A stretch of 64,000 nt of DNA from Aquatica leii (Eukaryota; Arthropoda; Insecta; Coleoptera; Lampyridae), in NCBI GenBank assembly GCA_035610365.1, contig CM069437.1, positions 55,886,093 through 55,950,092 on the forward strand, given 5' to 3'. Positions within the stretch are counted from its first letter, which is position 1, and each line of letters starts with the position of its first letter. Below, in pieces: positions 44,104 to 55,029 of this stretch. The position numbers were made by a program, and so were the translations under genes. The notes under the pieces were generated by a model. That model searched no databases, had not been told where the DNA came from, and worked only from the letters and a program-made list of their open reading frames with translations.

Positions 44104-44555
44104 TGAAACGATCCAGAAATTACTTGCAAACGCAAGAGCCTTCTAGAAGGCTGTTATCTATCTTCTAGAAGTTATAGCGAAAAGTGAGGAACGATCGAGA
44201 AGGATTTCCGTATGTCTATATATACCGACGAGACAGATCGTAGGTCAGTTATTGTCGAAACGCGAATGCAGCTGTATTAAGAAGATTATCAAGTGAAAAT
44301 AAATCGTTAGCACGTGTTTGTCTACATAAATAAATCGAGAATAATCGTGTATGTGATAATTAGTGTAAACAAGTGTGAAATCCGAGGACGTTATCTTATC
44401 TTAAGTGATATAAATTATAGTGTAAGTGTTTTTATTAAATATTATTATTAGATTTAATTAGTTCGGTTAATTTAAAAGTGTATATATTTCTAGAATAAGT
44501 AAACGTAGTTTTAATCGTTTAAATAAATTAGTTTTTAATAAATAAATACGCAACA
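44104..44555 (+). repeat. 5' LTR of copy 2
   Basis: 452 bp, TGAAACGATCC...ACGCAACA. It contains TATATATA and, 30 bp downstream, TCAGTT, plus two TTCTAGAA motifs. Confidence 0.95.
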
Positions 44556-44556
44556 G

Positions 44557-44576
44557 TGGTGTCAGAAGTGGGATCG
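44557..44576 (+). promoter_or_regulatory. Primer-binding site of copy 2
   Basis: TGGTGTCAGAAGTGGGATCG directly after the 5' LTR, complementary (from memory) to the 3' end of tRNA-Leu(CAA). This is the better-preserved version of the site in copy 1. Confidence 0.75.
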
Positions 44577-44846
44577 CGATTTTTATTAGTGTAAATACCA
44601 TCGCTTCCGTAGTTGATTGCGTAAATAACTGTTCGCGATACGCGTGTTTATTTATAAAGTATAAAATAGTGTTTATTAAACTTTTTCTTTTAACAAGTGC
44701 GTGATCGCGATATTAATTAAAGTCGTTTCAGTACACTAGTGGTTTAATATTAATAAGTGAATCGTTATTAAAATTTTGTGTTATACAGAAACTGCATTTT
44801 AAAAAGTAGTGTATTTAAACTTTATATTCGTGTTATATTTAAATTT

Positions 44847-47800
44847 ATGCCGGTGACGCGTTCGCAAGCAGTTAAAATGGATGCAAAACTATTAAAATTG
44901 TTCAAGAGGAAACCCAAGCAGACATGTTAAACTTAAAAGAAGAAATTTGCGAATCTGTGAATGAGAAAATAGAAGCAATAGAGGACAAATTAGAAGACAG
45001 AATAAAACTGATTGAAGAAAAAATGAAGCAAATGAATTGCCACGGTGAAGAAAGCGTCACGAGTGAAGATTTAATAATGAACCATCGGGAAGAAACCACA
45101 CACAAGTTTAAAGTTGTACCACCGAATTTTGATGGTAAAGTTCCATGGTCAACCTACTACAAGCAGTTTGAAGCCGCAGCTACTGCTAATGGTTGGAGCA
45201 ACAAGCAGAAAGCGACGTCTTTAATAGTGTCCTTACGTGGAGAAGCGCTTGGAATTTTACAAACTGTTCCTGACCACCTACAAGAAAATTACGAACTTTT
45301 AATTTCACGGTTAGAAATGAGATATGGAGATGCTCATCTTCAACAAGTATACCAGGCTCAAATTAAAAGTCGGGTTCAGAAAGCTGCCGAAAGTCTTCAA
45401 GAGTTTGAGGCTGACATCGCCAGACTAACACGGCTTGCGTATCCTACAGCGCCAGATACCTTCTTGGAGCAATTGGCTATTCAAACTTTTGTAGACGGCC
45501 TTCGAGACAACGAAACGCAGCAGACTCTCCGGTTAGCTCGACCAAAGACATTGGATGACGCTTTGGTGCATGCTTTGGAGTTTGAAGCAACAAAACAAGC
45601 ATCGCAACGAGATGGTCATAGACTCTGCTGTGCTACAGAAGTACCCGCGCAGACACTGGAAAGCATCGAAGAGATAGCGCGACGAATACTTCGGGAAAGA
45701 GAAGTGACAGCTTTGAACCGCGATGAAATAGGTCATGTACGACGGCATCGCACTAAACCTAAGAAAAGGACAAGAAGAGCGCTCGATAATCTGGAACAAA
45801 GCGAGCAAAAGAGACAAAAAGTAATCTCATCTAGTCAGACTCCGGAGATTACCATCCAAATGGCATCGCCTAGAGAGCAATTGCATAGCATTTATCTCGA
45901 TGGCAAGATCAATGGGAGAAGCGTCCAGTTACTGGTTGACACGGGAGCGACGAAGACCATCATTCGTCCTGACATGTTATTGGAAAACGAGAAGACATCA
46001 CCAGTAACAGTACGACTTCGAACGGCGACGGGCGACGAAATACCTACTCACGGACAAGTCAAAGTAACCATTGGTTTGGGAAATGGAGTACTCGACCATC
46101 AAGTATTGGTAGCCGACATCACAGAAGAAGTTATCCTGGGAATGGACGTGATAAAGAAGTATGGGTTCCATTTGGATATGAAGAACGATGTCCTGAAGAT
46201 CGACAATGAAGAAATTCCTTTTCATTCGTCAGAGAAGGCAGCCGTGCGAGTCTTATTGAGTGAAGACGTGACTCTGCCTGCAAGGACTGAAAGTGTGGTG
46301 ATGGCACGCCTGGATGGAAGTCTCCGGGAAGGCTACATACGCGCGATTGAACCAATGGAGGGCGGCTTAGTTGAAAAGGGACTACTCGTTGGCAGAACTT
46401 TAGTACGAGTAAAGAAGACGATGCCAGTAAGGATCTTAAACATCAACTCAGATCCTGTAACGCTGAAAAAGAAGACCGTGGTAGGCCAATGCACGCCAGT
46501 ATCACAAATTGTGAGATGCGTGAAGTCGAACGAAAATACGTCGCCGAAGAAGTGTCCACAACATCTATTGGACATTCTTACCACCAAATGCGAAAACCTC
46601 AGCCAAGACCAGCTGGCTAAAGTTAAAGTGTTGATCCAAGAGTACCAAGATGTGTTCGCGCTGGAGAGTGGCTCCAAAGGAAGAACTAACGTGGTGAAAC
46701 ATAAAATTAATACCGGAGACGCTCGGCCGATACGACAACATCCACGCAGACTTCCTTTGGCGAAAAGAGAAGAAGCCGAACAAATAATTACGGATATGGA
46801 GAGAGAAGGCGTGATTGAACCTTCAAGTAGTCCATGGACATCCCCAGTGGTACTCGTGAAGAAGAAGGATGGATCAACAAGGTTTTGCGTAGACTACAGG
46901 CAGCTAAACGACTTGACCAAAAAGGACAGCTACCCTTTACCCAGAATTGACGATACGCTAGACACCCTGTCAGGATCCCAGTGGTTTTCTACGTTAGATC
47001 TAAAGAGTGGATACTGGCAGGTAGAATTAGAACCCAAGGATCGTGAAAAAACAGCTTTTACGATCGGAACTGGTTTGTGGCAGTTCACCGTAATGCCCTT
47101 CGGCCTGTGTAACGCTCCTGCAACGTTCGAGCGTTTGATGGAGACCATCTTGCGCGGATTGTCTTGGAAAACGTGCTTGGTTTACTTGGACGACGTGATC
47201 GTGGTTGGAAGGTCGTTTGAAGAGCACTTGAACAACTTGAAGGAAGTGTTCCAGATTACGTGGGGCTAACCTCAAACTGAGCCCAAAGAAGTGCCACGTA
47301 TTTAAGAAGGAAGTCCAATACCTTGACCACGTCGTATTTAGAGATGGAGTAAGGGCTGACCCCGACAAAATCCGAGCAGTGCAAGCATGGCCAAGACCGA
47401 TCGACAAACATCAGGTTCGAAGTTTCCTTGGGTTGTGCACTTATTATAGAAGATTTGTCCCCGGATTTGCCAATATTGCCAAACCATTGACAAAACTAAC
47501 CGAAGAAAAAGCAGAATTTAGATGGAATGAAGACTGCGAAAATTCTTTTAATCAACTAAAACAGGCCCTAATCACTTCGCCGATTTTGAGTTATCCAAGA
47601 GAAGATGGAAAGTTTATTTTGGATACCGACGCAAGCAATATGTCCTTTCGCAGGTTCAAGATGGACAAGAAAAGGTTATCGCGTACTTTAGCAAGGTTTT
47701 GTCTAGGCCAGAAAGGAATTATTGCGTGACTAGGAGGGAGCTGTTAGCAGTCGTTAAGTCCATCGAACATTTCTACAAGTATTTGTATGGACGAAAATTC

Positions 47801-49603
47801 TTACTGAGAACAGACCACGCCGCTTTAAAATGGCTACTGCAGTTCCGTAACCCAGAAGGACAAGTAGCAAGATGGATCGAGAGACTGCAAGAGTATGACT
47901 ACGACACAAAACACCGTGCCGGAAGCAGTCATCGGAACGCTGATGCCTTGTCCAGAAGACCATGTCCGGCGGACTGCAGCCATTGTTCGCGACTGGAAGA
48001 AAAAGTCGAATGCATCCGAAGAACTGCTATGGTTGATGATGAGTGGGAACCTGAGCAGTTACGTCGCGAACAAGAACACGATCCTGAAATAAGACAACTC
48101 CTCGACTGGAAAGAAAGCGGCCGACGACCAACCTGGGAAGAAGTGAGTGCTTTGGGCAGAAATATCAAAGCGTACTGGGCGCAGAGGGACTCCTTGATAG
48201 TAGAAGACGGTCTTCTTAAGCGATCCCTAGAAAGTGCCGAGGGCACGGGAAACAGACTACAGCTGGTAGTGCCGAAGAGCAGGGTGACCGAAGTGTTGAA
48301 GCATCTCCACGATGGGACATCAGGAGGACACTTTGGCATTAAGAAGATGTTGGGTAAAGTGCGAGAACGATTCTACTGGATGAACTGCAAAGAGGACGTC
48401 ATGAAATGGTGCCGTAAATGCATAGTCTGCGCTTCAGGAAATGGTCCAGCGAGAAAGCGCAAAGCACCCATGAAACAATACAACGTAGGAAGCCCTTTGG
48501 AAAGAGTAGCGATTGACATCGCAGGGCCGTTTAAGCGTTTAAGAAGGCGTTGGGTAAAGTGCGAGAACGATTCTACTGGATGAACTGCAAAGAGGACGTC
48601 ATAAAATGGTGCCGTAAATGCATAGTCTGCGCTTCAGGAAATGGTCCAGCGAGAAAGCGCAAAGCAGCCATGAAACAATACAACGTAGGAAGCCCTTTGG
48701 AAAGAGTAGCGATTGACATCGCAGGGCCGTTCCCAGAATCCGATTCGGGAAATAAATACATCCTGGTGGCGATGGATTATTTCACGAAATGGACGGAGGC
48801 TTACGCCATACCCAATCAGGAAGCAGCTACAGTCGCAGACGTATTAGTAAAAGAGTTTTTCTGCCGGTTTGGAGTTCCGTTGGAATTGCACTCCGATCAA
48901 GGCCGCAATTTTGAGTTTGGGCTGTTTCAAGAAGTTTGCCGACTGTTAGGAATTAAGAAGACTAGGACAACGCCTCTCCATCCTCAATCTGATGGCATGG
49001 TTGAACGGATGAATCGGACAATGGGCAAGTACTTAGCCAAGGTAGTGTCCGAACACCAAAGAGACTGGGATCAGTACTTGCACCTTTTCCTAATGGCATA
49101 CCGATCATCCGTTCACGAAAGCACAGGTCAAACACCATCCTGTGTCATGCTCGGTCGTGAGATAAGATTACCATGCGATCTTCAATTTGGGCGAAGACCG
49201 GAAGAAGAAGTTGCTGGAGAAGATTACGTCAGCAAGCTGGCCAAGAGGTTAGACGAAGTATATGAAGAGGTCCGTAAAAACACACGAATTGCCAGCGACA
49301 GGATGAAAACAAGATATGACGTCAAGGCGCAAAATGGTGGGTTTCAACCTGGCGATATGGTCTGGTTGTATAACCCTCAAAGGAGACGTGGTTTGTCGCC
49401 GAAGCTGCAAAGGCAATGGGAGGGCCCCTATGAAGTCGTGCAGCGTATTAACGACGTTATATACCGCATCCGAAAACCGCCCAGAGGCAAACCAAAAGTG
49501 GTCCACGTCGATCGTCTAGCCCGTTTGCTGGCGATAACAACAATCTGCAAGTTCAGGTCCGAACCAGAGTAATAAGTAGCAGAACCAGGAATCCAATCGA
49601 AGA
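44847..49603 (+). pseudogene. Gag-Pol of copy 2
   Basis: The start MPVTRSQAVKMDAK is kept at 44847, but a deletion of roughly 200 bp in the coiled coil (at about 44895) shifts the frame to an early stop. The remaining Gag, protease (DTGA), RT (YLDD), RNase H and integrase are otherwise very similar to copy 1. Other lesions: a 2-bp loss near 47253; a deletion near 47640 removing part of RNase H after TDASNM; a 200-bp tandem duplication of the integrase finger (48341-48531 repeated at 48541-48731); and a one-base loss near 49520 after HVDRLA. The integrase C-terminus keeps WEGPYEVV. Not translatable as one protein. Confidence 0.9.
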
Positions 49604-49604
49604 A

Positions 49605-50245
49605 ATGGAGTTCGAAAAGTTTATGAACTTTATACGGAGGTTCTGGAAAGCTAGGTTCGGAGTTACCACCGAGGAACAACAAGACCTGTTCCAGACACAA
49701 AAAGATTACGCCATCGCACATTGCGTGAGCGAGGACCTTGACATGTCCAAAGGGTTGCAGTCGTGTTTAAAAAGAAGTTTGGGCAGCTAGATGAATTACG
49801 AAGACAGCAACCGGCAGTCGGAAAGGTTTTAGGACTACGTGGTGACGGACGCTTCGTTTTCTATCTGGTCACCAAGAAATACTCACGTGTCAAGCCGTTA
49901 TACAAAGATCTGTGGCGAACATTATGGAGTCTCAAGAGACAAAAGGAGTTCCATCATGTTAAGAAATTGGCAGTACCCAAGCTTGGTTGTGGCTTAGATC
50001 AACTGAATTGGAGGACAGTTCGAAACATGTTGGAGGTCGTCTTCCGAGGAACAGGCATTCAAGTGTTGGTCTGTAGTTACCAACCGAGGAGAGTATTGGG
50101 TCAGGAAAAGTCCATTGACTGTTACTTTTATGGTCAAGGAAGTTGCCGAAATGGAGGAAGCTGCCGCTATCGCCACGATCCCTTTTACCGGTGTCGCATC
50201 CAGTCTCCTGTTCTGGGACAGAACAGTCCTAAGAAGGGGCAGTGA
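49605..50245 (+). pseudogene. Macrodomain and CCCH zinc finger, copy 2 (one frameshift)
   Basis: A frame from 49605 reads FEKFMNF, then TTEEQQDLFQTQKDYAIAHC and VSEDLDMSKG. A one-base loss near 49750 shifts it to the frame 49763-50245, with FKKKFGQLDELRRQQPAVG, DGRFVFYLVTKKYS, KKLAVPKLGCGLDQLNW and a finger CYFYGQGSCRNGGSCRYRHD. The catalytic Lys (VTKK) and Asp (GCGLD) are retained, and there is no stop where copy 1 has one. The terminator TGA at 50243-50245 is the first three bases of the 3' LTR. The upstream part is joined to the integrase tail without a separate start, pointing to an ancestral fusion with Pol. Confidence 0.85.
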
Positions 50246-52237
50246 AACGATCCAGAAATTACTTGCAAGAAACGCAAGAGCCTTCTAGAAGGCTGTTATC
50301 TATCTTCTAGAAGTTATAGCGAAAAGTGAGGAACGATCGAGAAGGATTTCCGTATGTCTATATATAGCTACGAGACAGATCGTGGTCAGTTATTGTCGAA
50401 ACGCGAATGCAGCTGTATTAAGAAGATTATCAAGTGAAAATAAATCGTTAGCACGTGTTTGTCTACATAAATAAATCGAGAATAATCGTGTATGTGATAA
50501 TTAGTGTAAACAAGTGTGAAATCCGAGGACGTTATCTTATCTTAAGTGATATAAATTATAGTGTAAGTGTTTTTATTAAATATTATTATTAGATTTAATT
50601 AGTTCGGTTAATTTAAAAGTGTATACCCAACAAACACAAGGATGTCCCAAGGATGTCCCGGGGACATGATTTTGCGGATCACTGAATGTCCCAAAGTCAT
50701 CCCATTTTGGTTCTGTGTACGTCCTAGGGACATTCATGGGACGTCCTTTTGTCACAAGTGTGTGCATCCCTACGATGTCTTTATAGGACATCCTTGCGTA
50801 TCCGCAACGGGACGTTCCTTTTAGATGACTGTAGGATATGTACTAGGTATATATGTATATTATATTTTTAATAAAAAATAACTTTATCAAATAAAATACA
50901 AATTTTTATTACATAAAACTATATTTTTAAATAATAATCCAAATTACATTCAATTAAAATAAATTTAGATTATTTCATTTTTTTTATCTTCTCGATCCCG
51001 GCGTTCTTTGGCCCTCCTTAGCGAGTTTTTTATACTTTCTTCCCGATTTTTTTAAGTGGCACCTGAAACAATGCAACTACATAAGAGATGGTAATCGTCA
51101 TGTAGAGTCGATAAAAAAGTTAATACGAAAAGCTTATTTTGGTATTTCTATGTAATCAGAATTTACATTTTACTAAATTAAAGAATTGATAAAGTGATAC
51201 TTCTTTTGTAGAATTATTGATTGATCTTTTTGACGATTGTATTATTGATTAAATCATAAGAGATGATCGATTATAACCAGTTAAAAATTATTTAAATCGT
51301 TTTTTAAAAAAGATTTTGTAAACGCGTCAGTTTTGCAAATTCATTAAGAATTTTTATACGTTTCGCATTTACATTTCATCAGAGGAATGTGATAAAAACA
51401 AAATTATTTCTAGACGTATTTTTAACTACGAGAATACGCACAGTAATCATAACGATGAATACCAAGAACGCGATAACGTTCTAGTTTCTTAGTTAGATTA
51501 GCGATTTTGTGCCTTATCGGTCATGTTGACATTTTTGGATGACTTATTGCGAATCGCGACGAGAGATAACGTCACACTTTTAAACCTTAAATAATTTTTT
51601 GAGTAAAAAATTTTTTTTACATAACAAATATTTTCAATTCACCGCATAGGTATGCGCGCGAGATGGGGTTTTAAATCACCATTATTAACAATTATGATCT
51701 TTTAATTTCAATTAACTTTTATTAAGTTTTAGTAATTCAAAATAATAATTATAAATGATGATTTTTATACATTATAAATAAATACAAGGTACCAAAAACT
51801 TACCAAATAAATTTGTTTATGCACTAAAAACCCAAAAAACGTTAGATAATAAAATAAAAAACAGATAAATAAAGTAAACACAACTAAAAACAAATACAGA
51901 GTGCAAACAGAGTGTACCACTTTGATATACCAAAGGAGCGTACGGGTGTTGAGTAGGCACCAGAGAACAAGAAGGAAAGTGGGCACGCGCACTCAGTTTG
52001 CATTTGTTTTTTCCCGCATAGGACATCCCATCGTACGTTCTTCATTGACATCCTGAGGACGTCCTATTAAAGACATCCTATACAGGTCCGTTTTAAAGCC
52101 CGGGATGTAAAGACATCATTTGGACATAAAACGAACGTCCCTGGGACGTCGTGTGTTTACTGGGTATATTTCTAGAATAAGTAAACGTAGTTTTAATCGT
52201 TTAAATAAATTAGTTTTTAATAAATAAATACGCAACA
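50243..52237 (+). repeat. 3' LTR of copy 2, split by an inserted element
   Basis: LTR sequence at 50243-50625 and 52165-52237. Removing the insert and one TA restores a 452-bp-class LTR like 44104-44555, with a 3-bp insertion (CAAGAAACG) and a few substitutions. Confidence 0.95.
50626..52164. mobile_element. 1.54-kb inverted-repeat element with GGACGTCC-type subterminal repeats
   Basis: Begins CCCAACAAACACAAGGATGT; the reverse complement of the other end is CCCAGTAAACACACGACGTC. TA is duplicated at 50624-50625 and 52165-52166. About 200 bp at the left and 150 bp at the right contain many copies of GGACATCC, GGACGTCC and GGGACGT in both orientations, which could be transposase-binding sites. 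The AT-rich middle (about 50830-52010) has no recognisable transposase. The superfamily is not recognised. Confidence 0.85.
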
Positions 52238-52637
52238 GTATTGATATTGGTTCAAATAATTTGTCAATTTATTTTAACTGGTCAACTACAGGTTAGTGTA
52301 TTCTATGAACAATTGTTTTAAAATAACTTTAGTGTTAGTTCGTGTTTTATAATAAAAAATGTCGTTTATTTCAAAAATTTTAAATTAGGCTATTAGAGGT
52401 TTTTTTAATTTTTTATGGAACCAACATGATTTATGTATTGTTTTTTTATGATAATTTTTATCATTCATTTTCTCTTCAATAAACGATAGTTTGAGTTTGT
52501 AATTACAATTACTAAGAGAAAAATATGTATGATTCATAAATACATAAAGACAATTCGAAAAAAAAAGTTGTATATTGTGCAATTCTCTCGTTGTGCAAAA
52601 GTAATAATAAATAAGGATTAGCCGCTCTGTTGAAGAA
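52238..52637. other. Continuation of the second gypsy lineage or its target
   Basis: Follows the GTAT duplication of copy 2. No coding similarity was recognised, and no LTR partner for the 33.6-kb element could be identified. Confidence 0.35.
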
Positions 52638-52870
52638 GTGTACAAAAATATATGGCGCTGCCGGCCTCAGATCAACATCTGGCGCCAGGCGGCCGCGAGC
52701 TTATATGGTCAGGCGGCCAAGTTCTGCCTACCGGTTATCCTCAGCCTTTATAGAATAAACGCAGCTCTCCCACGGTCCTTGACAAACTGCACCATCAGCG
52801 AAGGATTCTCCACCTACTATCACAGTTAATCGTTCCGGGTATCGCCGATAAAAACAAATCCCGCATGGTC
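52638..52870. other. GC-richer island of unknown nature
   Basis: About 220 bp (GGCGCTGCCGGCCTCAG, GGCGCCAGGCGGCCGCGAG, GGCGGCC) stands out from an AT-rich background. It has an open frame on the plus strand (52638-52829). On the minus strand a frame at about 52730-52870 includes VIVGGESFADGAVCQG and ends at a GGTAGG that could be a splice donor. I do not recognise either product. It could be a conserved exon, a transposon fragment or a regulatory island. Confidence 0.35.
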
Positions 52871-54405
52871 AGCTGTTATTTTACGATTGCGAAAATTGTT
52901 GATCTTCGTTTACTTATTCATGACGTTGATTTATGCGATAACTTTATAGCGTTACGCTTTGCGCAACGAAACCTCTTGTAAAAGAATTTCAATTGTTCTT
53001 CTAAAAGGGAAAAATTTATCATCGCGGAAAACATTGACGCGGCTTTAAATTGATTAAGAAATTTTATCTGTACATGCAGACATCTCCATGTAACAAACTG
53101 TTTTAGCAAATGTCGGGTAATAAATTTCAGCGCAGATTACAGTTGCAAAATGCCAAATACCTGACAGTTTTCAAATAAATGCATGGAACGTATCAACCTA
53201 TTTAGTTTTCAGTTGGCGCGGAATATTATTTTCCATTCATTCAAGTACGTCTCGAATTTTCCCATTTTCTTACACAGTAGATTTGCTAAACTATAAAACG
53301 ATTCAATTCGTCCTAGACGAAATCTAAAGTTTCATTGCAATTAAAATTGAAAAAAAAAACCATAAAAATGCAAAAGTTTAACCAGTAATAATAAATTGCT
53401 TATACAAAAAATGTTAGAAACTACGATTGGCGTTGATATGTCACTGGTCACTACCACGAAACTTCTAATTGAGCGTGAAGGCCGAAAGGATTCTAAGAAT
53501 GTGGAAAGGACTTAGCCACGTCAATATGTCGGCAGGTGAATTATCAATTAATATTTGTTTATTATGCATGTGAAAGTCAAACAAAACACAACGGGACACT
53601 AAAAATATTGTAATTATTTAAAACGATAGAAAAGATAAGCAATACATAACTGTTTGCAGAATACTCAACAAGTCGTAATAAATACAGCTTACAAGAATAG
53701 AATCGACTCGCTTGAATTAGTAGAAATAGATTCTTGTCCAGGTGTATTCTATTTGTTCTTGACATTTTACTGAACTTGCTATCGGGTTTTACATATGGTT
53801 TCTATAATCGACAGCGGTGAAACACTAAACCATAAAGGATAAAGTAAATAAAAGTGGTAAATACTAAAAAGCACTTCTTTTTTCTTGACAAAATGTCAAT
53901 TGGTGCACTATATTTTTAGATAAAATCTTCAAAGAAAGGAGCATGGGTACAGTATCGGAAAATTACTAAAATAGTGAACTTGATCGGCAAGAAATAAAAA
54001 AACCGAAGTAAAATTAATACCAAGACCCAGCAATCACTGTGATGACAAAGTAGAATCAGTAATTATTTGTAACAATTCGGCAGGTTTTTATTGTACTTGC
54101 TTGGTTCCTCCTATTTTATTACGTTAATCTATCGACTACATCTTTGCAATTTTATGTAGTCAGACACAAGACTTTGCAATTTTGTTTAATAAAAGTCAAA
54201 CTCAGTTTGCAAAGATTGTAACAAAAGTTGGATTGACAACATAAGCTAAAAAGCAATCTCAAATCACTAAGTACGCAAGAGGTATCAAACTGATTATTTT
54301 TTAAAGAGATTTTTTTCACAAATCAGCGGTCTTTTTGCGATTGATGTACACTTAACTAAACAAAAAAACGAGACACCTTGGTTAGTTCAATTACAATAGT
54401 TAACG
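52871..54405. other. AT-rich DNA without recognised gene
   Basis: Small frames at 52918-53109 and 53577-53765 (-) resemble nothing I know. No repeats were recognised. Confidence 0.4.
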
Positions 54406-54469
54406 GTGTTAAAACTAGGCTTGTTAGCGAGTTTGTGGGTTCGAGCGAACGGAGTTAAACAGACAAACT

Positions 54470-55015
54470 CAAACGGTTTACAAAAGCACTACTACAAAAA
54501 AAAATTGTTTGAACAAGGAAAAAATACAATAGATTATAGTGAGACCCTCACAGAATTAACAAATGAAGACCTAATTAATTATAAATTTTAATTACTGGAG
54601 CAAATAGTACAAAGAAGCAACAGAAAAATTATTAATCACAGAGAAACTATACTATAACAGTAACAAAAAGTTTCTATTCAATCCATATACATCTAAAATC
54701 CAAAATAACAAAGAAGAGGATAATAGATCACATCAAAATAGAAATGTGTAAGTAAACTCTGAAGATATGCCAGCGATACAGAAAAACGAAATTAAAAAAG
54801 TATTAAGGCAAATGAAGAACGACAGAGCAGCTAGGGAGAATAGTATTTTATGATATGCTATAGTTCTAAATGAACTGAAAATTATACAATAATTGCATTA
54901 AGAAAAAATATCTCAAAAAGAAGGAAAAAACGCTATAGTTGTTTTAATTTACAAAAAAAGTGACAAAAAAGATATAGAAAATAATTATAACAAAAATCAA
55001 ACCTGTAAAGATTTC
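54470..55015 (+). pseudogene. RTE-like LINE, linker and start of RT (first part)
   Basis: Plus strand: a Lys-rich linker (HYYKKKLFEQGKN), then MPAIQKNEIKKVLRQMKNDR, then KNAIVVLIYKKSDKKDIENN. This follows the RTE-type opening in which 'I-x-x-A-L-K-x-M-K-x-x-K-A' is followed by 'W-x-x-A-x-I-I-x-L-x-K-K-G-D-x-x-x-x-x-N-Y-R-P-I'. Stops are frequent. The element is interrupted by a Penelope-like insertion and seems to resume near 56690. Confidence 0.65.
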
Positions 55016-55029
55016 AAATGCGTTTTGGT

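Larger units (their letters stand above)
44104..52237 (+). mobile_element. Ty3/gypsy retrotransposon with macrodomain, copy 2 (damaged)
   Basis: LTRs at 44104-44555 and 50243-52237 (the latter interrupted by a 1,539-bp element), with flanking duplication GTAT (44100-44103 and 52238-52241). The same order as copy 1: PBS, Gag-Pol, macrodomain, CCCH, LTR. The coding part is close to copy 1, but the LTRs are visibly a different subtype. The 5' and 3' LTRs differ at only a few sites. Confidence 0.95.
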
